Below are positions 1-9,532 of a DNA stretch of 47,303 nt, one piece after another. This DNA is from Chara braunii (Eukaryota; Streptophyta; Charophyceae; Charales; Characeae). Under the pieces are notes generated by a model. It searched no databases. It was not told the origin of the DNA and saw only the letters and a list, made by a program, of their open reading frames with translations. Where the stretch lies: the NCBI GenBank assembly GCA_003427395.1, contig BFEA01000168.1, positions 784,612 through 831,914 on the forward strand, written 5' to 3'. The translations under genes were made by a program, and so were the position numbers. How positions within the stretch are numbered: position 1 is the stretch's first letter; each line of letters begins with the position of its first letter.

Positions 1-520
1 GACTTCCTAGGCCGAGCGGCCTCCCAGCAACCGGTACCTCCTCACTTTCGGAGGGAAACATCATTGCAGGCTCTGTTATTGTCCGGACAGGCCCCAGACC
101 CGGGCTACTTGGACTGGTACCGGCCTACCTCTAGCCTACCGCTACTGGGCCTCTAAAAATGCCAACTTTTTGTCTTCTTCTGCTCGACCTACCTGCTACT
201 TGAGTGTTTTTCCCCAGCTGCTCTAAGTGCCGTGGGCCTACCCCCGCTACCTGCGTGTTAACCCCCCCTGCAACCCTTCAAANTCACGGCCACAGGTAAG
301 TACCGGCCCTGCGGGGCCTTGCAACCAACAGGTACCCTTACGGGTCACACACACACTCAACCGTCAAGCACNCAGACAGGCAAGCAAACGGGCAGGCATG
401 CACACACACACAGACTTGGAAAACACAGCAGAATGCGGGAATCACGGCAAGGCATTCATTCCAGTGGCAAATCCCAGAAATCAGCAGTGTTCTCAGTCTG
501 TGCTTTGGCGGGTCATTACA
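1..520 (-). repeat. LTR copy, family L1, minus orientation (runs off window start)
   Basis: Read on the minus strand, this segment begins TGTAATGACCCGCC at 520 and matches, base by base over most of its length, the plus-strand sequence starting at 2250. Shared landmarks are a (TG)n tract, a stretch reading ACCCGTAAGGGTACCTG, and repeated CACTCAAGTAG phrases. The two copies are therefore one LTR family in inverted orientation. The end that should carry CA is not seen and is probably outside the window. No polypurine tract is evident at its inner edge, so the internal part of this copy has been altered. Two ambiguous bases (N) lie inside it. Confidence 0.72.
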
Positions 521-521
521 C

Positions 522-1199
522 TTCAGACAATAGGATCATGCATAGGGTAGGTCTATCTGAGTAGGGTTTAGTCAGAGACGGAGTTCCACTCTGATCATAA
601 CTTTTTGGGCAGTGTTGGGACAGAGCCCAGTGGATACAAGAGTCAACAACTCTCCAGGTAAGGTTCATAACACTAGCTTTACAAGTATGCAATCATCAAG
701 AAGTACAGAGGATATCTGACTTCTACCTGTGAGAGCAATCAATCGGGACTGTGTGTGAGAATATTAAGTAGGATCTGCACAGATCATACTTTCTCTCAAC
801 ACAGGTCATCCAAACAGTGAGTGCAAATCATTGTCAGTTCACGAAACATGTTCAGATAATGAGTGTAACTCCAAGGATACACAAGGGGGTAGTCAGACAA
901 GGATTCAATGTGAACCCACAGCGAGATTCTTATCAGACTACAAACAAGCTTGGGGCTGATTCATCTTCAAAAGAAGATGAATTCAGTCCAGTCAACAGTC
1001 TGTCTATCAGCGGTGTTTGAGAAATGGAATCCGCCCGGGACTTAGCGGATTCTTCCTCGAGCACAGGTGATGTACAGGCAAGTCAAGGTGATCAGCTAAG
1101 GGATCAAACCCAATGTGGCTGATCACACAAGCACAATCAACAAACAAAACTTGTTGAAATCTGACCCTGCTTTCATCGACAGGGGACTAAGTCAACAGT
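522..1199. other. Unassigned internal DNA between LTR and gag remnant
   Basis: I see no recognisable coding domain on either strand here. The segment lies between a minus-strand LTR and a minus-strand gag remnant, where pol would be expected in a normal element. Pol has been lost, or the element was non-autonomous. Confidence 0.4.
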
Positions 1200-1890
1200 C
1201 AACAGGGTCTACTACTGACTGGTTCAGGTTCTACAGTGATGGTGGCCCCAGGACGGGCAGTACTCGACAAAGTGCTGCCTTGCACATCTAAGGCAGACAC
1301 CAGCATCCTTCCTCTTTTGCCACAGCCCGTCTGAGATGTGAAAATCCCTCCTTGGGAGAGACGAAGGATCCATGGGGTCAGCTGGACACTTGGCAAGGCA
1401 GGTTCTACTTCTGCGGTCCACAGGGGCGTTTGCCAAACCCCTTAGGAGAGGGGGACCTTTGTCTCGGAATCAGATTGACAGCCTTGATGGCGCTCAATAG
1501 TTCCTGAGCCGAAGTAAAAAAAGCCTGATCTGGGCAGCCTCCTGCACCTTGACAAGTTGAGGAAGTCAATCCTTTCTGGTCAAAGCCTGCAAAGTCTTCC
1601 TCAGACTCCATCACGTGCCACCTCCCTTTACTCTGCCTCTGCCTCTGAGAAGGGATGGTACTTCCCTTTTGGGAAGTGGATTGAATTTGGAGTTTGGCCT
1701 CCAGATCCATGGCTGCTCTGCAGTCCTTGTGACCTGCGGTAAATAGGGTCTGTACATAGGTTACGGGGGTAGCCTGGATAAACAACTGCAATTTGTCCTG
1801 GTCTGACATCGATAACCCAGGGGTAGAGGTTAGTCTTCCCAAAATGTCTAGAGCTTGGAGAGGGATCGCTGCCAAATTGGGACTGCCGAT
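1200..1890 (-). pseudogene. gag: Ty3/gypsy-type gag remnant
   Basis: The minus strand carries a Gag-like reading frame of about 150-200 residues. It contains a segment typical of the end of a retrotransposon Gag domain (LSMSDQDKLQLFIQ, then AAMDLEAKLQIQ), followed by a basic, Gln/Ser-rich linker. A shifted frame near 1290-1320 reads CLRCARQHFVEYC, a degenerate CCHC zinc knuckle in which the Cys-to-His spacing is three residues rather than four. Gag would package element RNA into virus-like particles. The 5' part is missing: at about 1890 the frame runs into sequence that makes sense only on the other strand as an integrase tail. The break is therefore a head-on rearrangement, and the remnant is not functional. 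Confidence 0.6.
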
Positions 1891-2094
1891 GAGACTTCTC
1901 CCCTCCGAGATCCTATGATACCTCGACCTATCGACGGTGGCCATGAAATAGACAGAATTGCTTCCCATGAAGAAAGAGGGAGGAACAGACAGTACAAGGT
2001 TCACTTCCTCTATCACCCGCTGAACGAGTTCTACTGGATCGACCGAAAAGAGCTGCTAAAGAATGCTCCCCATGTTGTTAACACTTATGAATGA
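1891..2094 (+). pseudogene. pol: Integrase C-terminal/chromodomain-like tail fragment
   Basis: The plus frame reads DPMIPRPIDGGHEIDRI, then RQYKVHFLYHP and VVNTYE. This aligns by eye with the C-terminal tails of the two other pol genes in the window (SMIPPYMDGRYDIEGIV with KQYKVRFAYQ at about 17910-18090; SMLPPTMDGQVDIDDIV at about 33400-33640). Such tails follow the integrase catalytic core in chromoviruses and carry a chromodomain-like fold thought to steer integration. Only the last ~65 residues remain. A purine-rich tract (2237-2249) and an LTR start at 2250 follow in the expected order, so this is the 3' end of a plus-oriented element whose upstream part was replaced by a minus-strand gag. 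Confidence 0.65.
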
Positions 2095-2236
2095 CAGATC
2101 GCTGATGGACAGACTGCTAAGTTGTCTGCAGAACTCACTCCTCACAGTTATACCAAAGCTCTCTTTCGGATCTACACCTACGACGCATTTTGTGCCGACT
2201 CTGAATGAGTTACTCGCTCGAAGGAGCCTCGCTCTT

Positions 2237-2249
2237 GAGAGGGGGGTAG
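2237..2249 (+). promoter_or_regulatory. Polypurine tract upstream of LTR
   Basis: The run GAGAGGGGGGTAG sits directly before TGTAATGACC. A purine-rich tract abutting the 3' LTR primes plus-strand DNA synthesis in LTR retrotransposons, and its position supports the LTR boundary at 2250. Confidence 0.6.
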
Positions 2250-2645
2250 TGTAATGACCCGCCAAAACACAGACTGAGAACACTGCTGATTCCTGGTATT
2301 TGCCGCTGGAATGAATGCCCGGCTGAGATTTCCGCATTCTGCTGTGATTTCTAAGTCTGTGTGTGTGTGTGTGCCTGCTGGTTTGCGTGCCTGTCTGAGT
2401 GCTTGTCGGCTAAGTGTATGTGTGACCCGCAAGGGTACTTGTTGGTTGAAAGGCCCCGCAGAGCCGGTACTTACCTGTGGCCATGACTTTGAGGGTTGCA
2501 GCGGGGAAAACACTCAAGGAGTGGGGGTAGGCCCCCGACACTTAGAGCAGCGGGGAAAAACACTCAAGTAGCAGGTAGGCCGGTACCACTCAAGTAGTGG
2601 TAAAAGTGTCGGGTACTGGAGGCCGAGCAGAAGTAAACAAAAAGT
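2250..2645 (+). repeat. LTR copy, family L1, plus orientation (truncated)
   Basis: It starts TGTAATGACCCGCC and is homologous to the reverse complement of 1-520. The match holds to about CGAGCAGAAG near 2632 and is lost by about 2645, where a gag-like frame begins. In the 1-520 copy the LTR continues beyond this point, so this copy is cut short and joined directly to other retroelement DNA. It follows an integrase tail and a purine tract, so it served as a 3' LTR. Confidence 0.7.
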
Positions 2646-3507
2646 TTGTTCACCATGCAGGCTTTGGAGCAACACTTGACTGGTTTGTTCACCACTCCAA
2701 ACCTGGGATGGACTCACGTGTCTTGCATGGATGTAGTAATGGGAGTGGCCCCGGAAGACTATGTCTCCCGACTAGGACTCAAGGACCATTCAACTTGGCA
2801 TGAGCTCCTGACGAATCTAGTGAACCTAAAAGCCAAAAACCTCGCCAGGCATGCGAAGACACCTGCTGCAGGTAAAACCGTACGACGCAAGCGGTACGGA
2901 AGCAGCAACCAGCTTGCCCTGCATGAACATCGGGAAGCTGAGGATCAGTCCTACGCGGATGATCTGTTTCTAGATGACGATCTAGAGCCGGACTCCGATA
3001 TGGGTTGCTCTACATCAGCCCTTGAGTCTAACATCAATGAAGACGAAAGATGTAAAAAGACTGCTTCAAGCAAGGGGCCTAACCGTGGTTCGGGTAGGGG
3101 AACTATAACACACCTTCCCAAAAATGCAAAGATCCCTGAGAAACTGGAGGATGCTTCCACCAAGCCTTGGGAAGCCCCCCGCATTAGTCAAAAGGAATGG
3201 GAGAGAAGAAGAGCCCCCTGCAGTGTCAAAAGCCTGGGCACGCTGTGCAGGAATGTTATCGTCTGCAGGAAAACAGGCAAAGGGCGTAGAAGAGTTATCA
3301 GCACTCTCGACAACAAGGGAAGCTGAACAGTCAGTTGCAGGCCCCTCCCAGAGTCCTAGGAACCTGAATCTGATCAACAGCCTGCTCTCGAAGCCCGGAT
3401 TGATGTTGAATCCAAGGCTGCCACAATCCAATTACTTTACACTAAGCCTTGGTAGGAGACTAAGGAAGTCAACATCCACTCTCACCTCGAACATTGGTTG
3501 CGGCTAG
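2646..3507 (+). pseudogene. gag: Degenerate gag fused to LTR
   Basis: The first ~220 residues are open and include PEDYVSRLGLKDHSTWHELL, a Gag-like segment, then an acidic stretch (DDLFLDDDLEPDSD) and a Ser/Lys-rich tail. Near 3218-3260 a different frame reads QCQKPGHAVQECYR, which is a zinc knuckle missing its first cysteine (Cys-x4-His-x4-Cys kept). At least two frameshifts therefore split this gag. It lies immediately upstream of a protease-RT region on the same strand and is most simply the gag of that element, though the join to the LTR at 2645 is abnormal. Confidence 0.5.
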
Positions 3508-3539
3508 AGCAACAACGCCGTGTTCAAGGGAGTATGGAA

Positions 3540-5870
3540 CTGATCTTCTTTAAGCTGCTCATTAACCGCCGATACATCCTAGTGCTGATTGATAACTAAT
3601 TTCTTTTCTCCTAACAGGATTCGTAAGGCGGGCTTGGGAATGAAGCAAGTGGAATTGCAGAACCCTTGTCAGACCCAAGTAGGCAAACAAGAGGTTGTCA
3701 CCTCAACACATGTTGTCAAAGGTGTGCGCGTCACCTCTGATAAGGATCGCACTGTCACACATGAGCTGAAATTCTACATCTTGGACAAGTGTCCTTTCGA
3801 CGCGGTCATTGGCTTGGGCTGGTTAAAGGACTCAGTTCGTGGTGCGTGATGCAAAGGGGAATGAGCGTACCGTTCTGTTGGACGAGATGCGCGAGTCCCC
3901 GGTGACTCTTTTGAGTGTAAACAAGTTCTGCAAACCAGTGTGCAGGCGCAAGGAAGCTGAGCATATGAATGTAGCCCTTGTGAAGCCCCTCCATGTGCCT
4001 TCTACTTTTGCTGCATTTTCTGAAAAATAATTCTACTTCTACTATCTCTACCTTTGTTCCATCTACTTCTACTGTAAAGAATCAGTCTACTTTATACGAA
4101 TTCGGTTGTAATCACTGTAAATTCTCAATCTGATTTTCTCTCTCCTGATGAGGATGATCCTCCACCGGAAGTCCCAACAAACATCCGCCGTCTATTAGAT
4201 CGATTTCGTGAAGTTATGGTTGAACCTTGTGGAGTTCTCGAGCATCCGGTCAAACACAAGATCGGGATAATAGAAGGGAGTGTTCCTCCAAAGGGCTGCG
4301 TCTACCGTATGGGGCAAGGCGAGTTAGAGGAGTTGAGAAGACAAATTAACGATATGATTGATCGTGGATGGATTAGGCCTAGTGAGTCTGAGTTTGGTGC
4401 ACCTGTCCTGTTTGTGTCGAAGAAAGGGGGCAAACTTCGGATGTGTATTGACTATCGTGGCCTAAACCGTATCTCTCGAAAAAAACGCTTATCCCTTGCC
4501 TCACATAGATGATCTGCTAGATGTTGCAGGTGGGTGCAAGGTCTTCTCCAAGATTGACCTCAAGTCTGACTACCACCAGATTGAAGTTAATCCGAGCGAC
4601 CAGCACAAAACTGCATTCAAAACACGCTATGGGTTGTACAAATTTGTTGTTTTGCCCTTCGGTCTTACGAATGCACCACCCACATTTTAGTGCCTCATGG
4701 ACAAGGTTCTCCGCCATCAACTCAACAAGTTTGTTGTTGTTTACCTTGACGACAACCTGATTTTCAGCAAGTCCATAGAAGAGCACGTCAAGACTTCAAG
4801 AAATTTTGCAAGTCCTCAAGGAGGCACAACTGCACCTCAACTTCGAGAAATCTGAGTTTGGAAGGGACAACGTCATCTATCTTGGACACAGGTCGTCTGC
4901 AAACGGCCTTGAGCCGGAGGCAACCAAGGTTAAGGTCATACAAAAGTGGCCTCAACCGGCGAACATATGCGAACTGCGTTCTTTTCTAGGTTTGGCTTCG
5001 TATTACCAGAAGTTTGTGCCCAAATTTTCTATCCTGCGCTCCGAATTGCGCAGCAAAAATGTTGCTTATGCGTGGTGTGAGAAATGCGAGACAGCGTTTC
5101 GAGCCTTGAAAGAGGCTTTGGTAAGTCATCCTTCGCTCCGCATTGCGGGTCCCAACCTCACGTTCGTAGTCACTACGGATGCGAGCCATTATAGGATTGG
5201 TGCAGTGCTCCAACATGATGATGGCGATGACCTGCATCCGCTCGAGTATTACAGCAAACGCATGCCCAGCCACAAGGTAGCTACCTCCACATATATGTGT
5301 GAGCTCTATGCCTTGCCAGAGGCGCTCACACATTGGAAGCACTACCTCTTGGGTCGACACTTCAAGGTTTACTCAGATCATCAGGCCTTGCAATGGATTA
5401 AAACGCAAATTGATATCTCTCCGACGCTGACCCGCTCGTTGCATGACATTGATGTTTACAATTTCGAACTTAAACACAAGAAAGGTTGTTATAATCGTGT
5501 TGTTGATGCTTTGTCGCGTCATCCTGAGTTTTTGACTTGCCTTGTAAGCTCGTATGACCTCCAAAGGAAACTGAAGGAGGATCTGGTCGAACACACTGCC
5601 AAGGATCCGAACCTTAGTCCCATCCTTGAGCAGCTTAAGTCCCATCCTTTAGCAGCTCAAGCTTGACCCTAGCAGTCAACCTGATTTTCACGAGTGCGAG
5701 TCTTACATTCCGCCGGTATGGGAAATTTGATCGTTTGTGTGTACCCAACCATGCGCCTCTCCGGACTCATTTCTTGGATTTGGCACATGGTCAGAGTGGA
5801 CACTTCGGCTTTGAAAAGACTTATGAAGTCTTTTGCACCAATTTGATTGGCCGGGAATGAAGGGATTTTG
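3540..5870 (+). pseudogene. pol: Ty3/gypsy pol remnant 1 (PR-RT-RNaseH-IN N-terminus)
   Basis: Domains occur in the order protease, reverse transcriptase, RNase H, integrase zinc finger. Protease: LVLID at ~3581, then an out-of-phase NFFS and PFDAVIGLGWL at ~3790; the Ser-Gly-Ala after the catalytic Asp is gone through a small deletion. [12 protein letters not shown] (~4440), [14 protein letters not shown] (~4550), [12 protein letters not shown], an in-frame TAG at 4688, then FVVVYLDD (~4730). RNase H: TTDASHY (~5175), ELYAL (~5300), SDHQAL (~5375), DALSRH (~5505). Integrase begins with AHGQSGHFGFEKTY (~5780; the His pair of the HHCC finger) and stops about ten residues later. Frameshifts near 3840, 4490 and 4790 move the reading through all three frames. 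Beyond the finger the sequence becomes an unrelated gag. Confidence 0.88.
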
Positions 5871-6300
5871 AGATTTTGCGCAATCCATGCGCGTAGGCTT
5901 TAGAGATTTTGTGCATGACATGATGATGGGCATGGGCACTGAAATGCAAGCCCGAATACCTAACATGGAGAGATTTTACAAAGGTGCGATCGAGGGAGGA
6001 GAATTTTGATAACTGCGAGGCGAACGTTGACTCATACGTTCACCTCCAAAAAATCCTCCCTGAGGAGCAAGTCCTCATTGCCTTTCACGCTCTTAAGGAC
6101 GAAGCAGCTAGCTTCGCCCGATCACTTGCCCAGGCCGCCAAGTGTGAAAACGACATGGTAGCATACTCCATAATCATCGCCCTGAGCAAGTTCTTCAGGT
6201 TGCTCTGTGAGCGATTTGCAGATGTCACGAGGGGGATTAAAGCCTCCGATAAGCTACAGACTATTCACTCACGACAGTGGCAGAGTGCGAGAGTACTCAA
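5776..6300 (+). repeat. Tandem duplication, unit 1
   Basis: This ~525-bp unit starts at GATTTGGCACATGGTC and ends at GAGAGTACTCAA. It spans the last bit of integrase finger plus the first part of a foreign gag. Unit 2 (6325-6850) matches it closely, with a 549-550 bp offset and a one-base indel. The integrase-gag fusion is inside both units, so it predates the duplication. Confidence 0.9.
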
Positions 6301-6359
6301 AGCCGAAGTGTCCACTCCGACCATGGATTTGGCACATGGTCGGAGTGGACACTTCGGCT
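6301..6359. repeat. Perfect 25-bp inverted repeat at duplication junction
   Basis: The left arm at 6301-6325 is exactly complementary to the right arm at 6335-6359, separated by the nine bases GATTTGGCA. The left arm sits precisely between the end of unit 1 and the start of unit 2, and is an inverted copy of the first bases of unit 2. This is the footprint of fold-back (snap-back) DNA synthesis at the duplication join. Confidence 0.92.
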
Positions 6360-6850
6360 TTGAGAAGACTTATGGAAGTCTTTTGCAACAGTTTGATTGG
6401 TCAGGAATGAAGGGATTTTGAGATCTTGCGCAGTCCATGCATGTAGGCTTTAGAGATTTTGCGCATGACATGATGATGTGCATGGGCACTGAAATGCAAG
6501 CCCGACTACCTAACATAGAGAGATTTTACAAAGGTGCGATCGAGGGAGGAGAATTTTGATAGCTGGGAGGCGAACGTTAACTCTTACGTTCACCTCCAGA
6601 AGATTCTCCCTGAGGAGCAAGTCCTCATCGCCTTTCACGCTCTTAAGGACGAAGCAGCTAGCTTCACCTGATAACTTGCCCAGGCCGCCAAGTGTGAAAA
6701 CAACATGGTAGCGTACTCCACAATCACCCCCCTGAGGAAGTTCTTCAGGTTGCTCCGCGAGCGATTTGCAGACGTCACGAGGGGGATTAAAACCTTCGAT
6801 AAGCTACAGACTATTCACTCACGACAATGGCGAAGTGCGAGAGTACTCAA
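6325..6850 (+). repeat. Tandem duplication, unit 2
   Basis: Second copy of the ~526-bp unit. It continues past 6850 into unique gag sequence (GGAGTCATGGATAGG), whereas unit 1 is interrupted at 6300 by the inverted-repeat arm. Unit 2 is therefore in the original context and unit 1 is the added copy. Confidence 0.88.
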
Positions 6851-7399
6851 AGGAGTCATGGATAGGTTGGTCACCATCCCAAGCCATGGGGTATGCCCAA
6901 TTGGTCCAATTATTCTATCGTGTTATGCCTAAGTCCTTACGAGGGCACTTTTTCGAAAGGAGTACAGAGCCTGCCATGACCTGCGATACACTGAGTAGGG
7001 AAGTGGTAGCCTTTGAGGCTCAGTCCATGCCAGCCTCCACATTCTGGCACAAGGACTTAGACAAGGGTAAAAAGTGGAAAGGACGTACCATCTCAGGACA
7101 GGTTAAGGCCAAGGACCACTTGATCCTTACTTTAGACGAGGGTGGTATGGAGGAGGTCCCGTACCTTCAAATTGAGTAGGGCCTCAAGGAGGAGGACAAT
7201 AGTGTGTGTCAAGGGAGGGCCTACGCTGTTGTCGCAGCTGGAGGGAGGCCGCAAGGAATAGGAGGCTGGGGCCAAGGGGGTTGGGCCTCTGGTGGCCGAC
7301 GGCAGGGCGATCAGAGGGTTGGCGGCAGAGGAAACTGCCAAGAGGGAAAAGTGCCTTCCCATAATTTCTACGAGTCCAAAAATGACTAACTCTTTCAGA

Positions 7400-7825
7400 T
7401 TTGTAGAAATTTCGGCAGCGCTTCCCGTAGGAAAAGGAGGCTGCCAAGATTTATACAAAGCTGAAAACAGAAAAACAAAGCAAAGCTATACTTGGGACTA
7501 ACTCCTAACACCCGCTTGATAAATCAGAATCAACGTTAGTCTGCACGATCTCTAGATGAGGCCGTGAGCTAACACTGATCCTAACTCCTAGCAGGGTCGG
7601 TCCTATCTTATCCCAAGCTTCCCTCCCATCATCCATCTCATCTGCCTATGGCTTCAGCACTCAGCGAGCATCTAAAGCAACTAACCTATCCAAAAAATGC
7701 CCCAAAGTGAGAGCCCACAATCATGCATAAACAACATCTCTCACAATCCGAAATTGAATTAGACCAAGTAGTTCGTTAGATCACTCAGTTCTTCCCTTCT
7801 TACATTCCCTTCACTTATGGCATAC
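7400..7825. other. Spacer between gag remnant and hairpin array
   Basis: No gene, RNA or clear repeat is recognised. The sequence grades from the end of the gag remnant into AT-richer DNA that leads the hairpin array. Confidence 0.4.
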
Positions 7826-9047
7826 GGTCAGACAAGGCCCTAACCTAAGGGTATGCCTGACCTGCCTAAATAAACAAGTAAGGTACGTACAATTGGACTG
7901 CCCTAACCTAAGGGTATGCCCAACACATAACAAGAACGTATGTCCAGACTGCCCCAACCTATAATATAAAGCATATGACCAAGCCGCCCTAACCTAAGGG
8001 TACGCCTGGCTTCTGCTTAACCGACGACATGAAGCATAAGACTAGACTGCCCCAACCTAGGGGTGTGCCTAGCCAGCCTTAAACAAAGTTACATATGGCA
8101 TAGAGTTAAACTGCCCCAACCTAGGGGTGTGCTTAACCTGCCTAAACAAACACAAACGACGAATGGTCAGGACGCCCTAACCTAAGGATACGTTCGACCC
8201 ACAAAACATTAACGACAAGCGCATATCGCTAGGTCGCCCCAACTTAGGGGTACGCCTAGTTAGCCTAAACAGTTTAAGTTGCATAAGGCAATGCGACCAG
8301 ACCGCCCTAACCTAAGGGTACGTCTGGTCCGCCTGAACAAGTACATACGACGTATGACTAAGCCGTCCTAACCTCAGGGTATGCTTAGCCTCCGTAACAA
8401 CAATTTAAACAACCATGAATACTTTACACAAACTTTATGATTTTCTTTCTTCTTAGGCAAATAGTCAGACCTACCCAACCTAGGGAGACATCCAACCCTG
8501 CCTTGTGTTTAGAAGGGAAAATAGAAACAATTTTATACTAACTCTCTGATCCTTTATGTTATCACGAGCATATGACTGAGCCGCCCTAACCTAAGGGTAC
8601 GCTCAGCCTGCCCTGGTTACCTTCATTATACTCTTCCTTCACCTCTCTGCTCTTTTTGTTCTACCTGACTTACTGACAGGCTTTCCCAACCTAGGGTGCC
8701 CGGTCTGTCAGAAGCATAAGTTCAATAATATATATATCAGATTTTATACTTTGGTTAGCCATTTAGTTCATGGCTCATGACTAAGCCGCTCTAACCTAAG
8801 GGTACGCTTAGTCTCATGCCTTTGTTCCCCTCAGAAGAAAACACACCTCAAAACCCATCAAAAGAAACACCAGGAATCCGAGCCTTCCCAACCTAGGGCA
8901 CCCATCCTCCTGTTCAGAAACCCCAAAAGAAACAACGACTGATCCGTCCAACCTAGGATAGGCCCAGTCCTAAAAAGGTCATGCAATCAGCCCAGCAAAC
9001 ATAAATAAAACAAAGCACTGAGCCCACATCAACCTAGAGGAGCTCAG
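7826..9047 (-). repeat. Array of ~17 covarying hairpins with AACCTA loop
   Basis: Units centre on CCC(T/C)AACCTA(A/G)GGG, in which an inner stem (CCCT/AGGG or CCCC/GGGG) closes the loop AACCTA. An outer stem of 6-8 bp flanks it with a mostly constant 19-nt interior. The outer stems differ in sequence but stay complementary: GACCAGAC/GTCTGGTC (8295/8322), GACTAAGC/GCTTAGTC (8779/8806), CTGAGC/GCTCAG (9018/9042), CTGACAG/CTGTCAG (8673/8705), GACTAGAC/GCCTAGCC (8040/8067), GTTAAAC/GCTTAAC (8105/8131). Residual mismatches on the plus strand are more often A-C than G-T; A-C becomes G-U when the minus strand is transcribed, so I assign the minus strand tentatively. Spacing is ~60-67 bp in the first ten units and ~66-110 bp afterwards. 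One unit (7941) is half deleted. Confidence 0.75.
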
Positions 9048-9054
9048 CCTTGGG

Positions 9055-9067
9055 TTGACCCGGTCAA
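9055..9067. repeat. Short palindrome TTGACC-c-GGTCAA
   Basis: A 13-base perfect palindrome with one central base lies just after the last hairpin unit. It contains a TTGACC/GGTCAA core resembling the W-box sequence, but there is no gene context to support regulation. Confidence 0.5.
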
Positions 9068-9510
9068 ACGCATGCAAAACACCTTCATCCCACCTTCCCC
9101 TAGTTCATTTTGTCTGAATTCACTCAGGAGATACCTGATCTCTCATATATACTTGTTGATTTAACCTTTCTACAATGCATGTCCTGAAATACATAACAAA
9201 ACAAAAGATAATAGCCTTCCATAGTTGTATTCAGATAATCCCAAGGATAACAGTTAGGGGAAGGGATCGCACACATTAAACAAAATTATACCTGGGTTCC
9301 GGCAGAGCTCCCGCAATCGATGGGGCGAACCTCCCACAGAGGCCTTGGCGCGGATAACGGGTTGCAATCCCACCTGCCGCCTTCCTCTCAGCACCCATGG
9401 ACTAGACTTAGACTGAGAAAGATAGAAAGAGGAAGTTCAGACTCTCAGATACAAGGGAGGTGCACTCAGACTCGCAGGAGAGGGCCTTGGAATCTTGAAT
9501 CTCCTGAGGG
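9068..9510. other. Leader-like non-coding DNA
   Basis: No gene or RNA is recognised. In minus orientation this DNA would be the first ~450 bases downstream of the candidate primer binding site, that is, the 5' leader of a minus-strand retroelement. It contains purine-rich stretches near 9415-9440 and 9475-9490. Confidence 0.35.
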
Positions 9511-9527
9511 CCCCGCAATGGTGGCCA
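9511..9527 (-). promoter_or_regulatory. Candidate primer binding site (minus strand)
   Basis: Read on the minus strand, TTTTGGCCACCATTGCGGGG follows a CTTGTTACA end after two bases. It resembles the TTTGGCGCCGTTGCCGGGG start of the internal region in many plant LTR retrotransposons, though several bases differ. It marks the boundary between a minus-oriented 5' LTR (9533 upward) and an internal region running toward lower coordinates. Confidence 0.45.
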
Positions 9528-9532
9528 AAATG

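Larger units (their letters stand above)
5871..7389 (+). pseudogene. gag: Second gag (retrotransposon Gag domain), partly duplicated
   Basis: After a stop following GMKGF the frames encode a Gag-type capsid segment: MGTEMQAR, then SYVHLQKILPEEQVLIAFHA, LKDEAASFARSLAQ, KLQTIHSRQW and, in unique DNA after 6850, SLRGHFFERS and REVVAFEAQSMPA. This pattern of a multi-helix capsid core with aromatic and Leu spacing is typical of the Gag domain of Ty3/gypsy elements. The tail (~7205-7380) is Gly/Arg-rich (GGRPQGIGGWGQGGWASGG), in the place of a nucleocapsid, but no CCHC motif is visible. Several stops and frame changes break the gene. It belongs to a different element from the pol upstream and was joined to the integrase finger before the 0.55 kb duplication. 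Confidence 0.6.

Noticed and set aside
7840-8800. Interstitial telomere repeats (CCCTAA)
   Set aside because: CCCTAA occurs once per hairpin unit as part of CCCTAACCTAAGGG and is never tandem.
7826-9047. CRISPR array
   Set aside because: The repeats are imperfect, vary in their stems and spacing, and the DNA is clearly eukaryotic and retroelement-rich.
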